Assembly (NCBI GenBank): GCA_022559845.1
Contig: CM040128.1
Coordinates: 222,627,643 to 222,691,642, forward strand
Source of the DNA: Amorphophallus konjac
Lineage: Eukaryota > Streptophyta > Magnoliopsida > Alismatales > Araceae
DNA: 64,000 bases
Direction: 5' to 3'
The position numbers were made by a program, and so were the translations under genes. The notes under the pieces were generated by a model that searched no databases, was not told the origin of the DNA, and saw nothing but the letters and a program-made list of their open reading frames with translations. Shown in pieces: positions 35,601 to 47,122 of this stretch (position 1 is the stretch's first letter; each line of letters begins with the position of its first letter).

Positions 35601-35902
35601 CGATGTTCAAAGCTATCTTGGGTCGTCCGTGGATCGATACTCTCAGTGCTGTGCCATCCACCGCGCATCAATGTCTTAAGTTTCCTTTCCAAGGGAGGGT
35701 GGTTAAAGTAAAAAGCTTATCCACGGTCCAGTCTGTCAAAGTTATATCAGAGAAGATCTTACCTACACTATGGCCCAGCAGTCGACCTATTATCTCGGTA
35801 TTGGATCTAAACTTTCCTTGGGCTTATGCACCTCACAGGTTCGCCACTACACCCGTTAACATCAAAGTAAAACCCCAGATCCGAGATTCCAAGGGCTGGT
35901 AA
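32611..35902 (+). pseudogene. gag: Gag and protease of Tat-like Gypsy element B
   Basis: Start taken at ATG 32611 (MASFDLPRSQEESLPKG), the first Met of the conserved-looking N-terminus. The capsid core follows after a frameshift at about 33190-33205: VRDFLYESAQFQYDDRLMVY, MKPDEEFATYVDRWRQMAA, ATPTFRNILAMNDIANMHQL. A short motif FHR.PGHTIEGC, a Gln/Pro-rich linker (34430-34980) and a retropepsin-like region (35340-35720) come next. In-frame stops lie at 34061, 34103 and 34307. The catalytic Asp-Thr-Gly triplet reads DTWAS (35402-35416), with Trp for Gly, so the protease would be inactive. The Gag is the closest relative in the window of A and D Gag. Confidence 0.82.
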
Positions 35903-35907
35903 TTATA

Positions 35908-36945
35908 TTGAAATTGGGCTACCAACCAGGGAGAGGCCTCGGTGTGCAGTTACAAGGGCGAACCAAGCCGGTGCCCAAAGGAAGAAAAATGGGCAGGAGA
36001 GGTCTCGGCTACCGAGAGTCTGCACTCTCAATGATGGGCGATTCAGGGCCACTTACTTGGGACTATCGCCAACACTTTGTTAAAGGTCCTCTCCAGCTAG
36101 GGACGCTTCAACCACAGTCAGCACAGTCAGAGAAGGAAGATATAGCCTGCACAGTTGACAATCCGCCTCTGCTGCCAAAGGGGCCTATTGATGATATGCC
36201 AGATTTTAGTCAGTCATTCGCCAGAATGTTCAGCGAGCCAGATGGTTGTGGTCAGAAGAAGAATCAAGAGGTACGGCTTGTTCAGTAGAAGCCGAAGAAG
36301 CCAGCTGACTGTCCACAGGAGAAGGGGAGCTTGCCTATTGTCTTTTCTTGGTCTCCCTCCCATCTCATATCCCTTTTTCAACAGCTGGAATCCATACCTC
36401 GCTCACCTCCGATCATGGTTGATCCTTACTTCACGAAATTGCCAACCGAGGTGTTAATTATACCTTGTGCACGCGGGTGATGCCCACCCATTGATCCATC
36501 CACCTTATGGACCTCCTCCTCCAATCTTTCGGACATGTGGTTCTCCTCTTCTAACCCATTCTTCGATGTGTTGTTCCCATCTCTTTTCCCCCATCAACTT
36601 CCTCCTTCACCATCTCCTCCATCCTGCTATGTGATCTCCACTGATCTCCAAAAAAAACGTCAAATTTGAAACGGAGATTTCGGTGGAAGATTATGCTATC
36701 TTGTCTCCATCCTCTCCCAGGGGCACGAGTCCCCTGCTCCTTCCTTTCCACTAGATTTTATTTCTCCTAGGTTAGGCGTAGGGTCCGTTGAGTCTAGGGA
36801 AGTAGGGTTGATTAGAACTAGAGAAGTAGGGTCATGTTCTAGCTCGTCCAATCCTTCCAAGCCTGAGCCGCGCCCACTTGTGCATCATTCCAAATCCATC
36901 CCCAATAGGTTCTTATAGGATCTGGCTCAGCGATGTCATGCTCTT
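35908..36945 (+). pseudogene. G-patch domain and linker of element B polyprotein
   Basis: Frame 1 after a shift near 35890. GYQPGRGLGVQLQGRTKP and GRRGLGYRES form a G-patch, a glycine-rich RNA-binding module known between protease and RT in some plant Gypsy elements and in some retroviruses. The frame stops at 36286-36288; the following linker to 36945 has several stops (near 36478, 36668 and 36916) but continues in the same frame into pol. Confidence 0.72.
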
Positions 36946-39900
36946 TTGAAGTGTCCAGAGTTTGTCGCTATGGCGATCGTGATAGAAGATAAAGAGGAAA
37001 TAGAAGAGGTGTGGAGCGACGACAGACTTGGTGTCTATGAAGTCTTGGATGAGAAAGACCCGATTGATGATGAGAACAGCAATGTAGATGACACCGCCGA
37101 CCTGTATGCGCAGGGATTAAAGAGATTCAACGAGCCATCATTGGCAGTGGATGAACCTACAAAGGAAATAAATTTGGGAACTGAAGAAGACCCAAGGCCC
37201 ATTATTATTGCCGCTAATCTCCCTCCGCAAGTAGAAGAAGATCTAATCAAGGTTCTGAGGAAGTATAGTGATTCTTTCACCTGGTCTTATGAGGACATGC
37301 CGGGTCTTGACCCCTCTTTAGTGGAACACCGACTCGTACTTAAACCAGGGGCAACACCCGTAAAATAGAGGTCGAGAAGATTTCACCCCCACATGGCCTT
37401 AATGATCAAAGAAGAAGTTAATAAGTTATACAAGGTTAGATTCATTAGAGTCATCTTATATCCTCAGTGGGTGGCGAACATAGTCCCTATCATCAAGAAG
37501 GATGGGAAGGTGCGCATTTGCATCGATTTCAGGGATCTTAACAAAGTATCTCCCAAAGATGATTTCCCGCTGCCTCACATAGACGTCTTGGTCGATAGCA
37601 CTACCGGATATGAAGCTTTCTCATTCATGGATGGTTACTCAGGTTATAACCAGATTCGTCTCTCTCCGAAAGATCAAGAGAAGACTTCCTTCACCACGCC
37701 CTGGGACACGTATTGTTATGTGGTTATGCCATTCGGTCTGAAGAACGCAGGTGCCACTTATCAGAGGGCAATGATGGCCATTTTCCACGACATGATGCAT
37801 ATCTACATGGAAGCTTATGTGGATGACATCCTGATGAAGTCAAGAACTAAAGAAGAACACCCTGCCATTCTGGCTAAGGTGCTGCAGAGAGCTAGGGAGT
37901 ACAAGCTCAAAATGAATCCGAAGAAGTGCGTTTTCGGAGTCTCTTCAGGGAAGCTGCTAGGCTTTATAGTTAGCAAATGGGGGATCCAGATTGATCCTAA
38001 TAAAGCAAAGGCCGTCATGGACATGCCTCCACCAAAGAATATTACGGAACTTCGAGGATTGATTGGAAGATTACAATTCATCAGAAGATTCATATCCCAA
38101 CATTCTCAGAGGTGCCGCCCATTTTATGAATTGCTAAAGGCGGGGGTCAAATTCGAATGGAATCAAGATTGTCAAAAGGCCTATGAGGAGCTAAAGGAAT
38201 ATTTATCCAATCCCCTAGTTTTTCAACCTCCTGTCCCTAGGAAACCTCTCATCCTATGCATCTTGGTCATTGAGGACTCCCTAGGGGCGGTTTTAGCACA
38301 AGTAGACGATGAAGGAAAAGAGCGGGCAGCTTATTATCTCTCCCGGTTGTTTAACCCGGCTGAGGCCAAATATATCGCTATGGAGAAGACTTGTGCCGCC
38401 TTAGTGTGGGTAGCTCAGAAGCTCAAACACTATTTTCTAGCCCACCCAGTTAGGTTAATCTCTAGAATGGATCCGATTCGCTATCTCTTAGAAAAGCATG
38501 TCCTTTCTAGTAGGTTAGCTCGCTGGCAGAGCTTCCTCTCTCAATTCGATATCACGTTTGTTGTTCAGAAGGTAGTCAAAGGATACGCCATCGCTGAGCA
38601 TCTTGCCCACCCTCCTATTCCCTACACGGATTCCATTCAGGATGACTTCCCTGATGAGCATCTTTCGGTCCTGACTCATCATCCCTTTTGGTCACTGCAC
38701 TTCGACGGTGCGCTCAATTCTCAGGGCCGAGGGATAGGTGTTGTTCTACTCACTCCGGAAGGAGTGACGATTCCTTTTGCTTATCAACTTCGATTTCTTG
38801 CTACCAACAACATCGCTGAGTACGAAGTTCTCCTAGCCGGATTGAAGCACGCCTACCTTCTAGGCACGCGTTACTTGAATATCATAGGGGACTCTCAGCT
38901 CGTCCTGCGGCAAGTTCTGTCCACTTACCGCACCCGTGACCCTAAGCTCAAACCATATCAAGATTTGGTCATGCTCCTTCCTAGGCAATTCCGCAAGTTG
39001 ATCTATATTCACACTCCCCAGTCTCAGAACATTCTAGCCTATGCTTTAGCATCCCTCGCTTCCTCTCTATCTTTCCCTCTCAGTCAGAGTACTGAGACTA
39101 TCGTCGTTCAGAGATTGGACGCACCCTCTCTTCAAGATCCTTGGTATGCCAACCTTAGGAAAACTATAGAGGTGAGGGCTGAGAAGGAAGAGTTGAAGGA
39201 AGTATCTTTGATGGATTTAGAAGAGATCTTAGAGGAGGAAGAGTTGCCTTGGTATCATGAAATTGAGTTGTTTTGCAAAGATGGATCGTTCCCGGAAGGG
39301 GCAAATGTCGAGCAGCGTAAGTCAATAAGAAGAGCCGCCTCAAGGTATACTATCGTCGCAGGAGAACTATACAGGCGCGCTACCAATGGGATGCTCATGA
39401 GATGTTTAGACGATGATGAAGCTTGGAAGGTGGCCGAAGCAGCCCATTCTAATGAGTGTGAAGGTCATGTTAATGGCCAGGCTCTAGTGAAGAAAATCCT
39501 TAGGCAGGGCTACTATTGGCCCACTCTAGAGGAAGATTGCTCCCTCTATGTCCGGAGGTGTCTTAAATGCCAACTCCACGCTGATAAGATCCACGCTCCA
39601 ACTTCATCCCTTCATCCTCTATCTACTCCTTGGCCATTCTCTATGTGGGCTTTCGACATTGTTGGCCCGCTCGGTGATCCTAATTCTCAGATCAAGCAAA
39701 AATCCTTCATCCTTACCGCCACTGAGTACTTCACCAAGTGGGTTGAAGCCGAAGCGTACATAGAGATTAAAGCTACCACGGTGTGCCGCTTTATCATGAA
39801 GAACATTATCTCGCGGTTCGGAGTGCCAAGCAGCATCGTCACCGACAACGGACCCCAGTTCATTTCTCAAGAGCTCAAGGACCTATGTAAGAAGTTCAAT

Positions 39901-40509
39901 ATAGCATTGCATCATTCATCTCCATATTACTCACAAGACAACGGCCAGGCCGAAGCCACTAATAAAATCCTTCTCAGAATCATCAAGAAAACATGCGAAT
40001 CTCATAAGTTTTCTGATTGGCCAGAAAGATTAGTGGAAGCTCTATGGGCTTACCGCACCTCCATCCGTACTCCCACGGGGTAAACCCCCTATGCTCTCAC
40101 TTATGGGATGGAGGCGGTGCTCCCATATGAGATCTTGATCCCTTCCCTAAGGGTACAGCTCGATAAGGAACTTAATCTCGATGAACGTCGAGAGGCGTTG
40201 CTCGTCCAGTTGGAACCCTTAGATGAGAAGAGGATGAATGCAGCCGATCACGTATCCGTTTATCAAAAGAGAGTTTCATGTTATTTCCAAAAGAAGGTAA
40301 TTGAATGTAAATTTCAAAAAGGTGATATGGTTTTGAAATGTAAATTCATACGGTCTGTAGGTCCTAGGTCTAAATTACAACCTAACTGGGAAGGGCCGTT
40401 CATTGTCAAAGAGGCTTATCCAGGGAACGCCTACCACTTAGTGAATGCAGAAGGTGAGGAGCTCGCTCATGCTTGGAATGGGTTGTACCTTAAGCGTTTC
40501 TTTCCTTAG
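36946..40509 (+). pseudogene. pol: Pol of element B: RT, RNase H, second RNase H, integrase
   Basis: One frame broken by TAG at 37366-37368 and TAA at 40081-40083. Numbering from Met 37393: RT with ICIDFRDLNKVSPKDDFPLP, MPFGLKNAGATYQRA and catalytic YVDD at 142-145; RNase H of the Gypsy type (residues ~250-410); a second, archaeal-type RNase H starting HFDGA (Asp438), with NNIAEYEVLLAGL and GDSQLV. Integrase has an HHCC finger (His685, His692, Cys723, Cys726) and the D,D-35-E triad Asp755, Asp818, Glu854. The C-terminal part (40084-40509) contains GPFIVKEAYPGNAYHL. Two RNase H domains are diagnostic of the Tat/Ogre clade. All catalytic residues listed are present; only the stops and the upstream breaks disable it. 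Confidence 0.93.
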
Positions 40510-40918
40510 AGTCTAAACCAGTGCCACCCCAGTAGCAAGGTGTCCTTTCCCTTCCTTACGTGAAAGAGAACCCTAAGCGCGGCAATCACACACTACACGA
40601 CGTCCCTGGTCGGGTTTTCCACTTTGTAGACACCATTTTTTCCTCGGCCATGCTTGGGGGAAAGTCAAAAGTCCCTGTCTGTTTCTCTCTTCGGCTGAAC
40701 CCAGGGGCAAGAGGTGAATAAGGAGGCGACAACCAATCTAGGTACCTTGACGAGAGGAGGTCTCAAATGCGGGTAGTCCGTTATGACCTGACGCCACAAG
40801 AAAAGGGGAAAAAAAGAGCAAAGAAAAGGAGCAATCTTCTTGACAAAAGCAAAAGTCTATCTCAAAAGTCCATCAATCATAATTCCAAAGCTCCGGAAAA
40901 AAAAGAAAAAGCTAGGCA

Positions 40919-40978
40919 TGGCAAGAGAGGCAGTATAGTTTCCCGGCGAGACGTATGAGCCCGGTCGTATGCGTGCCT
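40919..40978 (+). other. Conserved 60-bp non-coding block (element B copy)
   Basis: GGCAAGAGAGGCAGTATAGT, then a CCCGGCGAGACG core and GAGCCCGGTCGTATGCGTGC. Matches 9301-9360 (A) and 48213-48272 (D). Confidence 0.75.
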
Positions 40979-41268
40979 AGAGTGGACAAAGGTTCGATGA
41001 CGGACGCAAAGCCCCAATAAAATAGACCGAGTCTCTGAATGGGTTGTCTGGAGAGGAACTCAAGCCCTGAAAACTTCTATATCTGGCCTAAGCTTACCCC
41101 CGCATTCTATTTTCCTTTTCAAGACTAAGATAAGTACCCTAGGTATGACCTTGGTAGAGACACCGTCATGCGAGTTAGGCCCTGGCCAGGGGTTGTCACC
41201 TCCATTGCACGCCAACCTTGGAAACTCTGAACGGAATAGGGAGGACCCACATTCCTAGGGAGGCACTG

Positions 41269-41480
41269 ATATTTCAAAATCCAAAAAAATCATATATTTC
41301 AAAATCCAAAAAAATCATATATTTCAAAATCCAAAAAATCATATATTTCAAAATCCAAAAAATTATATATTTCAAAATCCAAAAAAATCATATATTTCAA
41401 AATCCAAAAAAATCATATATTTTAAAATCTAAAAAAATCATATATTTCAAAATCTAAAAAAATCATATATTTCAAAAACC
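41269..41480 (+). repeat. A-rich tandem repeat (element B)
   Basis: About eight or nine units of 24-25 bp: ATTTCAAAATCCAAAAAAAT then CATAT. Position matches arrays in A and D. Confidence 0.9.
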
Positions 41481-42181
41481 AAAAACATCAGATATTTTCA
41501 AAATCTCACAAAATCCAAATATTTGCAAAAATCCAAAAATACCATCATGTGCATCGCATGTATTGCATTGTTTCCATTATATTTTCCGCCTACTTAATAA
41601 GGCTCCACCCCTTGACCAAATATCAAGAAATGGTCGTTCTCTAACTTGCTTTAGGCAAGGGGTTGAGTCTAAGAACAAATCTAACTTGTTTCTTGTCTAA
41701 GTATGTGCAGAACGCAGGATCAAGACCAAGGTTCAGATTGCGAGCTCACAAACGCACGAGGTCTGTAACGCTCCAGTGTTAGACCGCCACATAACTGTAA
41801 CGGTCATCGTTCGACCGTCACCCTCTCCCGAAGGTTGAAACTCATTGGCTCTCAGCAAACTCTCTGACGCATCCGCGATCGACCATCACCTCACTCTGAC
41901 GGCCTATTTTTAGACCGTTACACTCTCCTAAGGACAAAACTCTCAGCTTTCTAAGTTTATCCATTCTAATGGCTCATCGTGAGACCGTTAGGCCATTGTG
42001 GTGGTCCTTCATAGGAGCGTTACATCTTCCAGGAACTCTGTTTTCCAGAACATTCAGGCCAAATCAAGCAACAAACTCATGAATCCATTCAACTCAAGGC
42101 ACTTCTATGTCATTTCATTAAACTCAATAAAACATGAAACTGATTGATAAAACTTCAAATTCAAAAGCGTCATAAGAAAAT

Positions 42182-43360
42182 TCAAGCTACATTCAGCTTT
42201 TTATCCGCAAGAGGGCGGATCTTGCGCAATTCCTTCACATAGCTATGGCGTCCCTCGTCGTCTTCTTCCACCTCTTCTTGCCACGGGGGAGTTTTGCTGA
42301 TCTCCCACATGGTCAATGCGTTCCGGATCGCTCTCTCATCCTCCTCGGTCCCCATCTTCCTAGCTAGAAGGGGAGGGTAGTGTGATAGTGCGGGAACTTC
42401 AGTTCGAGGTAGCCCAATCTGAAGATGGCACTGGTGCGGGTTGTAGATCGCCAAGGTAGTGTTCCCCACTAGCTGTAGATCAAGGCCTGGTCACCATGGT
42501 ACCTCGAGCATGGTATTCCGAAGAACTCTTGGATGCATCATGAGCTTCTCTATTTGCAAGGTGTTGAGGAAGAGGCGCCAATCGTCCCGCGTTTTCTTGT
42601 CCGCCGTCCCGCATTCAACCTGTGAAGAAAACCCAAAGGCACCTCTAATGAAGAACAAAGGGTGGCTCCCAAAGATCCGGCTAGCTGAAAGTATGTCTTC
42701 CTTGGGTTGGAACTTGATTCTCACTCCCATCCACCACTCAAGGAGTATCATTGAGCCGAATAGAGGTCCTCCTAGGCAAGCTGAGCTAAGTCCTTCATAA
42801 AGGTATGAAAGGACTGCTTGAGATATCGATAAACCCCGCCACAACCCGCTGGTGATGCTAAGGTTTTGAATATCTAGGAGGTGGTGGGTGGTAGTGAAAA
42901 GGAAGACCCCGCATAAGCAAACTGACACGGTTTTGGCAATGCCTTCATATCTTTCCTACTTGTTTTTATAATGAGAGACTATCCATTGAGCCATGGGTAT
43001 CAAGTGAATATGGCATGGGCTGATCATGGTTCTCACATCCTTCGAGTTGTGTATGAAATCACTTAGAATCAAGGATGGGTCAATAGGTTCAACCGTATGG
43101 CACACTAGATCTTCATCCGCCACTTTAGTCTTAGCAAGGGCTAGGTAGGTCTCTACCTCCTCCAATAGGACTGTAGCTTCAAAGGAAGGGAAAAGGAAGG
43201 TGTGTGTTTGTGGATCCCATAGCTCTATGAGGGTTGAAATGCTTGCCCAATCTAAGGACAATTTCTGGAAGTTCTTGGCCAAAACTAACAAAGGTTGGAG
43301 GTGCCATGCCCTAAGGATCGACAAGACTTTTGATGGGAGTTCTTTGACCATGGCAGCCAC
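42182..43360 (-). pseudogene. Antisense plant-mobile-domain ORF of element B
   Basis: A 392-codon frame on the minus strand with two in-frame stops (42956-42958 and 42491-42493). It begins MAAMVKELPSKVLSILRAW and contains LDWASISTLIELWDPQTHTF and FPSFEATVLLEEVETYLAL, which fits the plant mobile domain (PF10536, aminotransferase-like) pattern of an aromatic/acidic strand followed by LEEVE.YL.L. Extra antisense ORFs downstream of pol are known in Tat-lineage elements; their role is unproven. It lies between integrase and the 3' LTR. A captured host fragment is the alternative. The C-terminus is acidic (WQEEVEEDDEGRHSYVKEL). Confidence 0.68.
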
Positions 43361-44029
43361 CCACTTTAAGTTGGAATAACACCTTGGGCTAGGGAGAGGC
43401 TAGAGAGGAAAGAAAGGAGGAGGAAAAAGAAGGAAAGAGAAGAATCATGAGAGCATAGAAAGTGCAAAAATTGATGAAACTTTTGAATTCAATTGGAACT
43501 AACCACTCTTTGGGCACTTGAGCTCAGATGCTTGGGGATGGATGTCAATCTTTGCAGCTCCACATGCTCCTTCTTGGCTACTTTGGGCCCGGTATAGACC
43601 CTCTCTTCCATGCCCATCTCTCCAAAGATTCTCTTCATGATGTTCCTTACCCTTGATGGATTTCCTCTTCTTCCCTTTCTCCCTCTCCATCGGTGGCCGG
43701 GGGAGCTCGTCGCCGGTCATGACCGTTCGGCAGGGTTTTTGCTCGGTGGTGTTCTTTGGTTTTGGGCGTTTGAACGAATGAAGGGGGAATGGCCATTCGG
43801 TTTGTTTTTTTGAACGCCCAGGAACTGTAACGGTCTATCGTAAGACCGTTACAGTCTCTGACGCATCTCAATTAGACCGTCAGGTGATTGGGTTGTTTAT
43901 TTTTGAAAAATGTGAACCGACGCTGTGTGACACGTCAAGTTCTGACCGTTACATGAGTTTGATGCATCTGTATTAGATCGTCAAATGCTATTGTGTGTTT
44001 TGTTTATTTTCAGTCTTGCTATTTTCTCT
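43361..44029 (+). other. Element B 3' non-coding region, second part, with long palindrome
   Basis: No gene. A perfect hairpin lies at 43825-43854: arms CTGTAACGGTCT and AGACCGTTACAG around ATCGTA. Related motifs follow at 43858-43883, 43930-43954 and 43960-43983. A purine-rich stretch near 43384-43440 resembles no LTR boundary. The B right LTR start (TGTTGACACCC) is not present here. Confidence 0.75.
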
Positions 44030-44500
44030 ATGAAAACTCTTGTTCGATCAAGCTGTTAGTCAGCGGTGTCAAGCTGTGAGGCAGCGGTGTTGCAGAGGTG
44101 TTCCTCTGGTCGGCTAAGCTGTAGTGCCCAGCATAGCAAGCTGTGAAGCTCAGCTGTTGCAGAGGGTGTTCCTCTGGTCGGGATAAGCTGTAAGCCCCAG
44201 CCGTTGTTGGCAAGTTGTAAAGCCCAGCTGATTGAAGCTGTGTATCAGCAGTAATCCACATTCGGGTTGAATGTGGGGTGGACGTAGGTCGGATTGACCG
44301 AACCACCTAAACGCCTTGTGCCTCTCGTGTGTTTGATTGCTTGTTCAGCAGATCTTGTGTGTTTCATTCGGTGCATTGGCTGTGTTCATTTAGTGTTCTT
44401 CTAATTCTGCATTTGATTCTAGGCCTAATTTTTTTAAATAGCAAGTTGATCTATTCACCCCCCCTCTAGATCCACATCCTGTGGTGATAGAGCCTTCCAT
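44030..44500 (+). mobile_element. Fragment of a C-like Copia LTR end with decayed primer site
   Basis: Repeated AAGCTGT..CAGCGGTG units, GTTCCTCTGGTCGG, and GACCGAACCACCTAAACGCC are the reverse complement of the kind of sequence at 20715-20960 in the C LTR, so this fragment is in the opposite (plus) orientation. It continues with GATCTATTCACCCCCCCTCT, as at a C LTR 3' end, then TGGTGATAGAGCC, a decayed iMet primer site. Both edges are approximate. Confidence 0.6.
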
Positions 44501-44512
44501 CTAACTTCAACA

Positions 44513-47065
44513 AAGATGACGCCCGGCAAGGAATTCTCCACGTTCGCCGACCGCTGGCGTCGCCTAGTTGCGCAAGTCCCGGGGCATATTCCAGAGGGCG
44601 AGCAGATCAAGATGGTTATTTCTAATACAATGCCTGAGCTCAGATGTATCTTAGCCCTGAATGATATTACATCCTGGCAACAGCTTTACAGTCGAGCCCA
44701 CTTCATTAGCCAACAACTCCTAGTTTCCTTTGACCACGAGTCCCCTCCACCTTCGCCTTCCACATACCTCTTCTCTTCCCCATCCGCCATGGGCCAACCC
44801 TCCACTACATATCCCTCCACGAGTCGGCCTTCCGCTTCCCCACACCCCTATACCTTCATGTGCTCCACCGCATACCAACCCTCCACGAGTCAACCCTTCG
44901 CTATTTTATCTCCCCACACCCCTCCACTTTCGGTCAAGGAAACACTACACCCAGGGCGGGTAGATGCCGTCCATTACATTCCCACGCCTTCCACGCCTCC
45001 ACATCATTTTATCCCTCCGCCTTCACCTACGCAACCCCCGCTACCATCTCCATTACCTTTTCATACCCCTCGGCATCCACCTTGCCCGAAGCGGGCTTCT
45101 CACTCTTCGTTGCCAGAATCTCTTACAGATGTTTTCAGGGCTTTGATGGCCACCCATGCATTGCAGCTCCCTCTGGTTATGCCTTGCTGACCCGCGGTCA
45201 GGAATTTGCTCTAGTTCTGTGAATTCCATCGTCAATAGGGGCATTTGATTGAGGACTGCCCCGAGTTCCGGGAACTTGTTCACAACTTGGAAGACAAGAA
45301 GATGATTGATTGGGCTATCATATGCCAAGTTATTTCATATCTCAACAGCAAGCAGCAACAGCAGCAAGCCGTGCCACCTAGGCAATCGTCTCCACGTCAA
45401 GACCAGGGGCACCCTGGTGTTTCTTCAGTTGATAAGGTACCTGCTCCGTTACCCACTTCTTCCTCTATCCCATCTCTTCCACCACCTTTGCCTACTTCAG
45501 CCTCCGCTCGGGCAACTTCTCCTTCACCCTCTGTTTCCACCACCACTCCTATCCCCAACGCCTCTCGACGTGTTGTAAAGATACATCGAAGAGCGCCACC
45601 ACCCGCCACTTCCTTCACTACGCCACTACCTTCCTCTCCTCCTTCTTCCCCATCCCTACCTTCACTTCCTTCCTCTTCACCTTCACCATCTCCATCAACC
45701 ACATCACCCCCTTTGTCACCACCTTCTCCACCCCCATCTTTGCCACCTCCATTGGCCACATCTCCATCATCGCCTTCTCCATTTTCCCCATTACCATCAC
45801 CACTACTGTCTTCATCACCTCCCCTCGTAATAATCCCTGTTCCGTCACCTTCACTGACGCCACTTCTTTCGCCGCCATCCTCTGAGCCCGAGCAAGCCGA
45901 CCCTAAACCCATACCTCCACTTTTGCCTTTACCTCCACTCATGCCCGTCATCATTAGTATTTCTCCATCACTTGCGCTAACGCCACCCGCACCCTTCAAA
46001 CCTCCTCCTTCTAACCTCCCCCTACCACTTCCCACTTCGCAGAGCAGGTACGCGTTACCTTTGGTGCCCCTCGGGTCTAGTCCCCAGGGAGATAAAGAGC
46101 CAAGCCAGGTTTCAATCGTGCATTTCGAGATCCAGGATGTTATTTCCCGCATGCCGATCCGAGTCCTAGCCCTTGGCTATTTTGGGGACAAGGAGCCTGC
46201 ATTTGCTATGAAGGTGGTTGCTGAGAAGAGTTACTTGGCACTAGTTCCAGTTCCTTCTAAAGTGAGGCCGGTGGCAGTCTCTTTGCTCGCAGGAGAATCC
46301 ACGATTGATGTTGTTATCACCCCTCGCTTGATTACTATTCAGTTCACTGGCCCAGAAGAGTTTTCCGCCCGGATGGTGCTAACCCACACGGCCGCCGAAG
46401 GTTTAATGAATTCAGCCTTCAAGGGGCAATTGGTCGTGTCTTCTACATTTTCCAAGGACATTCTGCACGTCTTATGTAATCTTCCTCGATTTATTGGTGA
46501 ATCGGCCACGTCAACGCCGCGCATCACCCTCCCTCAGTTCCGTCATGCGCTTCTAGCAAGGGAGTTGTGCTTCATGCCCGATTGCCGAGTGGAGTTGCCG
46601 AATCTTATGCTTCTAGTGCTGAATGACAAAACTCTATTGCTTGCTGATGCTCATCCCAAGGAGTTAATTGTTCTAGAATGTCCTTCTGAGGTTAGCTCCG
46701 CACAGCTAGGGGCAGCCGCCCCGATGAAGTTGCATGTTCACAGCCGAGCTAGGCCGTCTACCAGGTGGGCCCGTTATTTGAGAAGGTATTGCAAGATAAG
46801 AAGCCCGAAGGTTCGAGTCCGCGCCAGGCGGCGTTGTTTTGAGAAGATCTCTGCTAAGAAGAGGCGACGGCATAAGTTCAAGGGCCGTCAGTTGTGCACT
46901 TGGGGGTCCACTTCCTCCTCTCCTTTTTCCATCTATTCATCTTTTCTTCTGCTCGGTTCTTATCCTTGGGTGGTGTACCTTCCACCACCTGACCATATTT
47001 CCACCATCTTCTCCTATTCTCACCATTCTAGGCATCGGCCTATGTCCCCCTCTTCCCTGATCTAG
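44513..47065 (+). pseudogene. gag: Gag, Pro-rich linker and domain X in one frame (element D)
   Basis: A single reading frame broken only by TGA at 45188-45190 and TAG at 45236-45238. It covers the Gag core from FADRWRRLVAQVPG, the C-x2-H-x4-H-x4-C motif (CEFHRQ.GHLIEDC), KKMIDWA, a 200-residue Pro/Ser-rich linker and domain X. Numbering from Met 45245, domain X spans roughly residues 270-560: LVPLGSSPQGDKEPS, FAMKVVAEKSYLALVPVPS, FTGPEEFSARMVLTHTA, LLARELCFMPDCRVELP, then the basic tail RARPSTRWARYLRRYCK and AKKRRRHKFKGRQL. It shows that Gag and X form one polyprotein. No RT or integrase. A one-base loss near 47056 relative to A shifts the downstream repeat out of frame. Confidence 0.8.
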
Positions 47066-47122
47066 GGGCATCTTCTAGTTTTTCTCCCCGGGTACGCCCG
47101 GATTTCACGTCTCGTCTCTTTC

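Larger units (their letters stand above)
40510..42181 (+). other. Element B 3' non-coding region, first part
   Basis: No sense gene. Contains the conserved block 40919-40978, the A-rich array 41269-41480 and a run of palindromes between 41760 and 42030 (for example GTAACGGTCATCGTTCGACC and GGCTCATCGTGAGACCGTTA). Confidence 0.75.

Noticed and set aside
40620..40650. TGTAGACACCATTTTTTCC as the start of the B right LTR
   Set aside because: It differs from TGTTGACACCCATTTTATG, the following bases do not match the B LTR, and coding-like and UTR sequence of B continues beyond it.
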